DNA of 19,084 nucleotides from assembly GCA_905215765.1 (NCBI GenBank), contig CAJMRP010000029.1:1-19084 (forward strand). The letters are read 5' to 3'. Source of the stretch: an uncultured bacterium (GTDB taxonomy: Bacteria; Actinomycetota; Coriobacteriia; Coriobacteriales; Coriobacteriaceae). Made by a program: the position numbers and the translations under genes. How positions within the stretch are numbered: the stretch's first letter is position 1; the number at the start of each line of letters is the position of its first letter. Positions 15,238-19,084 of this stretch are shown piece by piece. Under the pieces are notes generated by a model, which was not told the origin of the DNA, did no database searches, and was given only the letters and a program-made list of their open reading frames with translations.

Positions 15238-16779
15238 CTACTGTGCGGTACTGAGCGAGCGCTTGACTGCATCACGCCAGCCCGCAAGGTTTTGCTCGCG
15301 ACGCTCGGCGGACATATAGGGAAGGAAGGTCCTAACGATCTGGGCATTTTGCTCCAGCTCTTCAAGGTCTTCCCAATAGCCGACGGCAAGACCCGCCAAG
15401 TACGCGGCACCGATTGCCGTGGTCTCCACCGTCTCGCATTGCAGCACGGGGATATCCAGCAGGTCAGCCTGGAATTGCATGATGAACTCGTTGCGCGAGG
15501 CACCGCCATCGACAGACAGGCGCTCAATCGAAAGCCCCACGTCCTGCTCCATGGCGCGCAGCACGTCGTAGCTCTGATATGCCATGGATTCGCAGGCGGC
15601 ACGTACGATGGTCGCACGGCTCGAGGCGCCGGTCAGACCGCACACGATACCGCGGGCATGCGGGTCCCACCAGGGAGCACCCAAACCCGCAAAGGCGGGA
15701 ACGAAGTAGCAGCCCTCGTTGTCGCTAATCGAAGCGGCGAGTTGTGCCGACTCGCTCACGCTCGAGATGATGCCCATGTTGTTGCGCAGCCAGTTCATGG
15801 TTGAGCCGGCGGCAAAGATAGAACCCTCGAGCGCATAGCTGATCTTGCCGTCCGCGGCGATACCGATCGTGGAGACCAGACCGTTCTTGGATTCGACGAC
15901 CTCGTCGCCGGTGTTCATGAGCATAAAGCAACCCGTGCCATAGGTGTTTTTGGTCTGGCCGGGATGGAAGCAGCAGTGGCCGAACAGCGACGCCTGCTGA
16001 TCGCCCGCCACGCCCATGATGGGCGGCATGTTGGTCATGATGTCGCTCGCGACGCGGCCGTAGTCGCCCGAGCTCCAACGAACCTCGGGCATCATGGAAC
16101 GTGGAACGTCAAAGAGCGCCAGCAGGTCGTCGTCCCAATCGAGCGTATGGATATTAAAGAGCGCCGTGCGGCTGGCATTGGTGTAGTCGGTGGCAAAGAC
16201 CTGACTGCCGGTGAGGTTGTAGATGAGCCAGGTGTCGATGGTGCCGAACATGAGGTCGCCCGCCGCCGCGCTCTCACGCGCACCGTCGACGTTGTCGAGG
16301 ATCCACTGCACCTTGGAAGCCGAGAAATACGGATCGAGCGTGAGTCCCGTGCGGGAGCGCACCAGCTCTTCTGCGCCCCGCTCGACCAGCTCGTCGATCA
16401 GAGGTGCAGTGCGACGGCATTGCCACACGATGGCGTTATAGATGGGTTGGCCGCTTATGCGGTCCCACACCACCGTGGTCTCGCGCTGGTTGGAGATACC
16501 GATGGCGGCGATGCGGTCAGAATGGATGCCGCTCTTAAACTGGACCTCCATCATCACGCCGATCTGGCTGGCAAGCACCTCCATGGGGTCTTGCTCTATC
16601 CAACCGGGACGCGGGAAGCTGGTTTTGACGCTACGACGTGCCTGCGCGACGATGCAGCCGTACTCGTCGACGATGGTCGCAAGTACCGAGGTGGTGCCGC
16701 AGTCGAGCGCCATGATGTAGGAACCGCCAAAGTTAAACGAGGCATCTTCCATGCCCAGGCTGCCCAGATTCAACGACAT
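15238..16779 (-). CDS. glpK: Glycerol kinase-like FGGY carbohydrate kinase
   Basis: The 513-residue protein aligns along its whole length with glycerol kinase, which phosphorylates glycerol to sn-glycerol 3-phosphate. Glycerol-binding residues are kept: Arg99-Glu100 (NQRET), Tyr151 (DPYFS) and Asp260 (GVAGDQQ). AIVWQCRRTA, TDYTNASRTALFNIHTLDWDD, KNTYGTGCFMLMNTG and VPAFAGLGAPWWDPHARG are near-identical to the family. The first phosphate loop differs: the usual DQGTTSSR is DCGTTSVL (26-33), so the Gln is Cys27 and the ATP-contacting Arg is Leu33. The N-terminus is about 15 residues longer than usual. The ATG at 16777-16779 has AAAGGTG upstream, 13 bases after the tsaC stop. No glpF or glpD is nearby. 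Glycerol is the best guess for substrate, but activity should not be assumed. Confidence 0.87.
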   Translation of the reverse strand: MSLNLGSLGMEDASFNFGGSYIMALDCGTTSVLATIVDEYGCIVAQARRSVKTSFPRPGWIEQDPMEVLASQIGVMMEVQFKSGIHSDRIAAIGISNQRETTVVWDRISGQPIYNAIVWQCRRTAPLIDELVERGAEELVRSRTGLTLDPYFSASKVQWILDNVDGARESAAAGDLMFGTIDTWLIYNLTGSQVFATDYTNASRTALFNIHTLDWDDDLLALFDVPRSMMPEVRWSSGDYGRVASDIMTNMPPIMGVAGDQQASLFGHCCFHPGQTKNTYGTGCFMLMNTGDEVVESKNGLVSTIGIAADGKISYALEGSIFAAGSTMNWLRNNMGIISSVSESAQLAASISDNEGCYFVPAFAGLGAPWWDPHARGIVCGLTGASSRATIVRAACESMAYQSYDVLRAMEQDVGLSIERLSVDGGASRNEFIMQFQADLLDIPVLQCETVETTAIGAAYLAGLAVGYWEDLEELEQNAQIVRTFLPYMSAERREQNLAGWRDAVKRSLSTAQ

Positions 16780-16792
16780 CGCTTACACCTTT

Positions 16793-17536
16793 CTATTGCA
16801 TCGGGTCGGACAGGACCCGTTCGATCTCTGATGCGGGAAGCGCGCCTTGGCGCAGGATCTGGAGCCCACCGTGCTGGAACGACACGATGGTCGAGGCGTC
16901 GCGACACGGGGTCTCGCCGGCGTCGACGGCAACATCGACCCCCTCCAGGATGCGCTCCTCCACCGTGACAAAACTTGCCGGCGCGGGCGCGCCATGCGTG
17001 TTGGCGCTGGTGCAGGCAAGAGGGCTGCCGCAGGCGCGGATGAGCGCTTGCACCACGGGCGAGGCCGAAGCGCGAAGTGCCACGGTGTCGTCGGCGGCGC
17101 GCATAAAGGTCGGCACGCAGGGAGCCGCCTTTACCACGATAGTCAGGGCTCCCGGCCAGCATCGTCGCGCGAGTACGCGAGCCTCTTCGGGGATATCCAC
17201 ACCATAGCGGTCGAGTGCTTCGGCATTATCAACCAGCCAGGCGACCGTTTGGGTGAGCTTGCGCTGCTTGAGGGTAAAGATGCGGCGGTAGCCGGTACCG
17301 AGCGCAGGGACCGCGGTGCCATTGACGACAGCCTGCGGATCGCGCGGCCACGATGGGAATTCGCTTGTATCTTGGGGCACGGCGTCCGAGAAGGCGTTGA
17401 CTGCCACGGCGACACCGTAGACGGTCTCGGTCGGGATCAAGGCCAGGCCGCCGCGGCCGAGCACCTCGGCCGTGCGCTCGACGGCGAGCCGATGCGGCTC
17501 GCGCGTTCCCTCGTATACCCGATAGACCGTCTGCAT
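16793..17536 (-). CDS. tsaC: Sua5/YciO/YrdC family L-threonylcarbamoyladenylate synthase with insertion
   Basis: TsaC makes threonylcarbamoyl-AMP from threonine, bicarbonate and ATP for t6A at position 37 of ANN-decoding tRNAs. Core signatures are present: PTETVYG (35-41), the KxR pair (KQR, 90-92), RCWPGALTIVV (125-135), TVALRA (151-156) and the SxN motif (SAN, 177-179). Between PTETVYG and KxR there are about 35 extra residues (about 47-82, FSDAVPQDTSEF and PSWPRDPQAVVNG), and the residues after KxR (KLTQTVAWLV) differ from the usual PxxKPL. Total length is 247, with no Sua5 C-terminal domain. It lies between hicB and glpK in a neighbourhood (prmC, tsaC, atp operon) common in Actinobacteria. 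The ATG is at 17534-17536 with AAGGGG rather far (12 bases) upstream. Confidence 0.85.
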   Translation of the reverse strand: MQTVYRVYEGTREPHRLAVERTAEVLGRGGLALIPTETVYGVAVAVNAFSDAVPQDTSEFPSWPRDPQAVVNGTAVPALGTGYRRIFTLKQRKLTQTVAWLVDNAEALDRYGVDIPEEARVLARRCWPGALTIVVKAAPCVPTFMRAADDTVALRASASPVVQALIRACGSPLACTSANTHGAPAPASFVTVEERILEGVDVAVDAGETPCRDASTIVSFQHGGLQILRQGALPASEIERVLSDPMQ

Positions 17537-17670
17537 GTGTATGCCAGCCCCTTACGCTCTGGTGAAAGTTTGTTTACTGAGGGGCATTCTCGCACGAAAC
17601 ATTCAGCCTATTTGCCCAGAGCGCATGTTGGTTTGGTGAGCGGCTCTAGTAGTCGGTGAAAGTGAGGGGG
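17537..17670. other. Gap between hicB and tsaC
   Basis: No gene is seen. The stretch contains an inverted pair GCTCTGG/CCAGAGC (about 17559 and 17619) and a repeated GGTGAAAGT near each end (about 17563 and 17655). I see no convincing promoter or terminator, so whether tsaC has its own promoter is open. Confidence 0.4.
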
Positions 17671-18117
17671 TTATTGGACTGCGACGAACTTCTTTGGCCT
17701 GCCGGCGTGGCGTTTTTGGGCGGCGTAGCGCTCGATGCTGTCTATCGTTATCATCCGACGGCCATCGACGAGTTCAACATCGAGTTTTCCGGCTTTGACC
17801 AGCGCGGTAATCCGCGGAGCGGAGACTTTGAGGTCCAGCGCCGCGTCTTTAAATGTTCGGCACGCCGCTTCCCGAGCGTCCTCGTGGTCGATTTCGACTG
17901 AAAGGGCCACGACCTCGGCCGAGCGTTCGTACCCTGCCGGAGTCAAACCGTTGTTGAGGTCGTCGGCCAAAAACGCCATCAGCGCCTCGGTGGCATGGGC
18001 AATCGCTTCTTCGCGCGTATCGCCGTCGGCAAAGGCGCCGGGAATCTGCGGGAAGCTGGCGCAGTAACCGTCGTCTTCTTTTATGAGAACGCAGTCATAG
18101 GTAAATCGCTGCCTCAT
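17671..18117 (-). CDS. hicB: HicB-family antitoxin with C-terminal DNA-binding domain
   Basis: HicB neutralises the HicA RNase and represses the pair. The 148-residue protein has the partial RNase-H-like HicB fold at the N-terminus (FTYDCVLIKEDDGYCASFPQIPGAFADGDTREEAIAHA region, residues 5-42) and a C-terminal helix-turn-helix segment (about 89-135, ALDLKVSAPRITALVKAGKL then ITIDSIERYA), which resembles an excisionase/MerR-type fold and would bind the hic operator. I chose the ATG at 18115-18117 with GGAGG five bases upstream; the longer frame would overlap hicA. The start is 11 bases after the hicA stop. Confidence 0.87.
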   Translation of the reverse strand: MRQRFTYDCVLIKEDDGYCASFPQIPGAFADGDTREEAIAHATEALMAFLADDLNNGLTPAGYERSAEVVALSVEIDHEDAREAACRTFKDAALDLKVSAPRITALVKAGKLDVELVDGRRMITIDSIERYAAQKRHAGRPKKFVAVQ

Positions 18118-18128
18118 TTTGCCTCCAA

Positions 18129-18314
18129 CTACCATCCAGCTTGGCGACGAATACTTGCCCACGTGCCCTTCTTTGGTCGATCACCACCAGAGCCGTTCAC
18201 GGTGACAACGCGATCGCCAGAAACATACTTAGCATGACTACCGACTTGCGCGACCTTCACGAATCCATCGTGCTTGAGTAAGGCAGTGATTTCCCGAAAG
18301 GTAGGAGGTTGCAT
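18129..18314 (-). CDS. hicA: HicA-family mRNA interferase toxin
   Basis: HicA is a small dsRBD-fold ribonuclease that cuts mRNA when free of HicB. The 61-residue protein has the family pattern: FREITALLKHDGFVKV, then GSHAKY with the catalytic His27, a beta strand DRVVTVN and the C-terminal KKGTWASIRRQAGW, which matches KpGTlxsIlrQAG. The catalytic His is present, so the toxin looks intact. The ATG at 18312-18314 has GAGG eight bases upstream and follows the AT-rich promoter at 18340-18368. Gene order toxin-antitoxin is the usual one for hic. Confidence 0.88.
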   Translation of the reverse strand: MQPPTFREITALLKHDGFVKVAQVGSHAKYVSGDRVVTVNGSGGDRPKKGTWASIRRQAGW

Positions 18315-18339
18315 GGGCCGACCTCTTTCAGCCGTCCTA

Positions 18340-18376
18340 ATTATAAACTACTTTATAATATTTGTTAACCAGTTAA
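18340..18376 (-). promoter_or_regulatory. hicAB promoter with overlapping palindromic operators
   Basis: On the minus strand TTAACA (18363-18368) and TATAAT (18340-18345) are 17 bases apart, a near-ideal sigma-A promoter. ATTATAAA-CTAC-TTTATAAT (18340-18359) is a perfect 8-bp-arm inverted repeat covering the -10, and TTAACCAGTTAA (18365-18376) is a second palindrome over the -35. These are good candidate HicB operators. The stretch is far richer in A and T than its surroundings and begins right after the prmC stop. Confidence 0.78.
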
Positions 18377-18382
18377 TAAATA

Positions 18383-19084
18383 TTACTGGCGCTGCTTGGG
18401 CTCGGTGACGACGGCTCGGACGATGCGGGGGCGATCGGTGAGGTCGCAAACGATGCGCACGTCCGAAAGGCCTGCCTGGCGACAGAGCTCGGCCGCGGCA
18501 TCGAGGGCACCCTCGTAGAGCTCGCAGGCAAACAGGCCGCCGGCGCGCAGCATGTAAGGCGCCGCATTGAGCAGGCGGCGGAAGATATCGAGGCCGTCGG
18601 CGCCGCCCTCGAGCGCCAGGTCGGGCTCAAAGTCCTTGACCTCGTGCGGCAGCGAGCGCATGACGTCGGTCGGGATGTAAGGCGGGTTGGAGACGAGCAC
18701 ATCAAAGGTGCCCCACTCTTCGCGGGGAATGGAACTCACCAGGTTGGTGAGGCTAAAGGCAACCTCATCTGCCGTGAGGCCGAGGGCGTCGCGGTTTTTG
18801 GTGGCCAGATCGATGGCGCGCGGCTCGATATCGGTGGCGGTGCAGGTAACGTGGCCGCGGCGCTCCCAGGCAAGGGAGAGCGAAATGCAGCCCGTGCCGC
18901 AGCCGACCTCGAGAACGCGGGCAGTGCAGGGCTCGGTTGGGGCAGGCGCAGCGGCATCCTGAGCTGAAGCCGTCTCCCGGCCGGCACCCTCGATGGCGAT
19001 GCCGTATTCGTCGAGCTCGGACTCGGCGGCTTCCGCGGCTTCGGCTTCTGCTGCCTGCGCGGCGGCTTCCTCGGCCTCGCGGTC
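18383..19084 (-). CDS. prmC: Release factor glutamine methyltransferase, C-terminal part (runs off the window)
   Basis: PrmC methylates the Gln of the GGQ loop in peptide release factors. The frame is open from the stop at 18383 to the window edge, 233 residues, so the start lies outside; the GTG at 18737-18739 is internal and should not be taken as a start. The SAM-binding motif I is VLEVGCGTGCISLSLA (visible residues 57-72), ATDIEPRA follows, and the catalytic NPPYIPT is at 133-139. EPDLALEGGADGLDIFRRLL and FACELYEG are also typical. Upstream of motif I the frame encodes an Ala/Glu-rich stretch (about 1-50, EAEEAAAQAAEAEAAEAAE and more) where the family normally has a short linker, so this appears to be an in-frame insertion. 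Confidence 0.9.
   Translation of the reverse strand, partial: DREAEEAAAQAAEAEAAEAAESELDEYGIAIEGAGRETASAQDAAAPAPTEPCTARVLEVGCGTGCISLSLAWERRGHVTCTATDIEPRAIDLATKNRDALGLTADEVAFSLTNLVSSIPREEWGTFDVLVSNPPYIPTDVMRSLPHEVKDFEPDLALEGGADGLDIFRRLLNAAPYMLRAGGLFACELYEGALDAAAELCRQAGLSDVRIVCDLTDRPRIVRAVVTEPKQRQ

Noticed and set aside
17563..17663. Direct repeat GGTGAAAGT near both ends of the hicB-tsaC gap, considered as an insertion scar
   Set aside because: Nine bases is chance level, and the repeats do not flank hicAB as a target duplication would.

Overview
This window looks like a chromosomal segment of a high-GC Gram-positive bacterium, most likely a Coriobacteriia member such as Collinsella. That assignment is inference from GC-rich codon use, GTG and TTG starts, strong GGAGG-type ribosome sites and gene order; there is no 16S or other marker here. 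Every gene except pepT is on the minus strand.

Layout from the left. 1-3059 (minus): a phosphohexomutase gene (pgm-like), a zinc-type homocysteine S-methyltransferase, and a DtxR/MntR-family metal regulator that heads a two-gene unit with the methyltransferase. 3060-3179 is a divergent promoter region with an 18-bp palindrome. 3180-4427 (plus): peptidase T. 4428-4681 is a convergent intergenic stretch packed with nested hairpins and terminators. 4682-7213 (minus): an LCP-family cell-wall ligase preceded by murA. 7227-7264: a strong terminator hairpin directly in front of murA. 7302-14191: a complete F-type ATP synthase operon in the order atpI-B-E-F-H-A-G-D-C, with a recognisable promoter at 14247-14274. 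14467-15114: upp. 15238-16779: a glycerol kinase with an unusual phosphate loop. 16793-17536: a TsaC/Sua5-family protein with an insertion. 17671-18314: a hicAB toxin-antitoxin pair with its own AT-rich promoter. 18383 to the right edge: the C-terminal part of prmC.

prmC, tsaC, the atp operon and murA form a neighbourhood commonly conserved in Actinobacteria (translation-factor modification, ATP synthase, cell wall). Here hicAB, glpK and upp lie inside it. The operon makes the proton-translocating ATP synthase; MurA makes the first committed peptidoglycan precursor and the LCP protein probably attaches polymers to the finished wall.

No obvious new defence or mobile system is present. The less ordinary signals are: a cluster of seven TATATA/ATATAT words in the first 2.65 kb and none in the other 16.4 kb; a possible out-of-frame C-terminal tail of the phosphohexomutase; a DtxR regulator with mixed MntR/DtxR metal ligands beside a palindrome; in-frame insertions in TsaC and PrmC; a diverged GlpK phosphate loop; a signal-peptide-like start on ATP synthase subunit b; and a terminator that murA transcription from upstream would have to pass.
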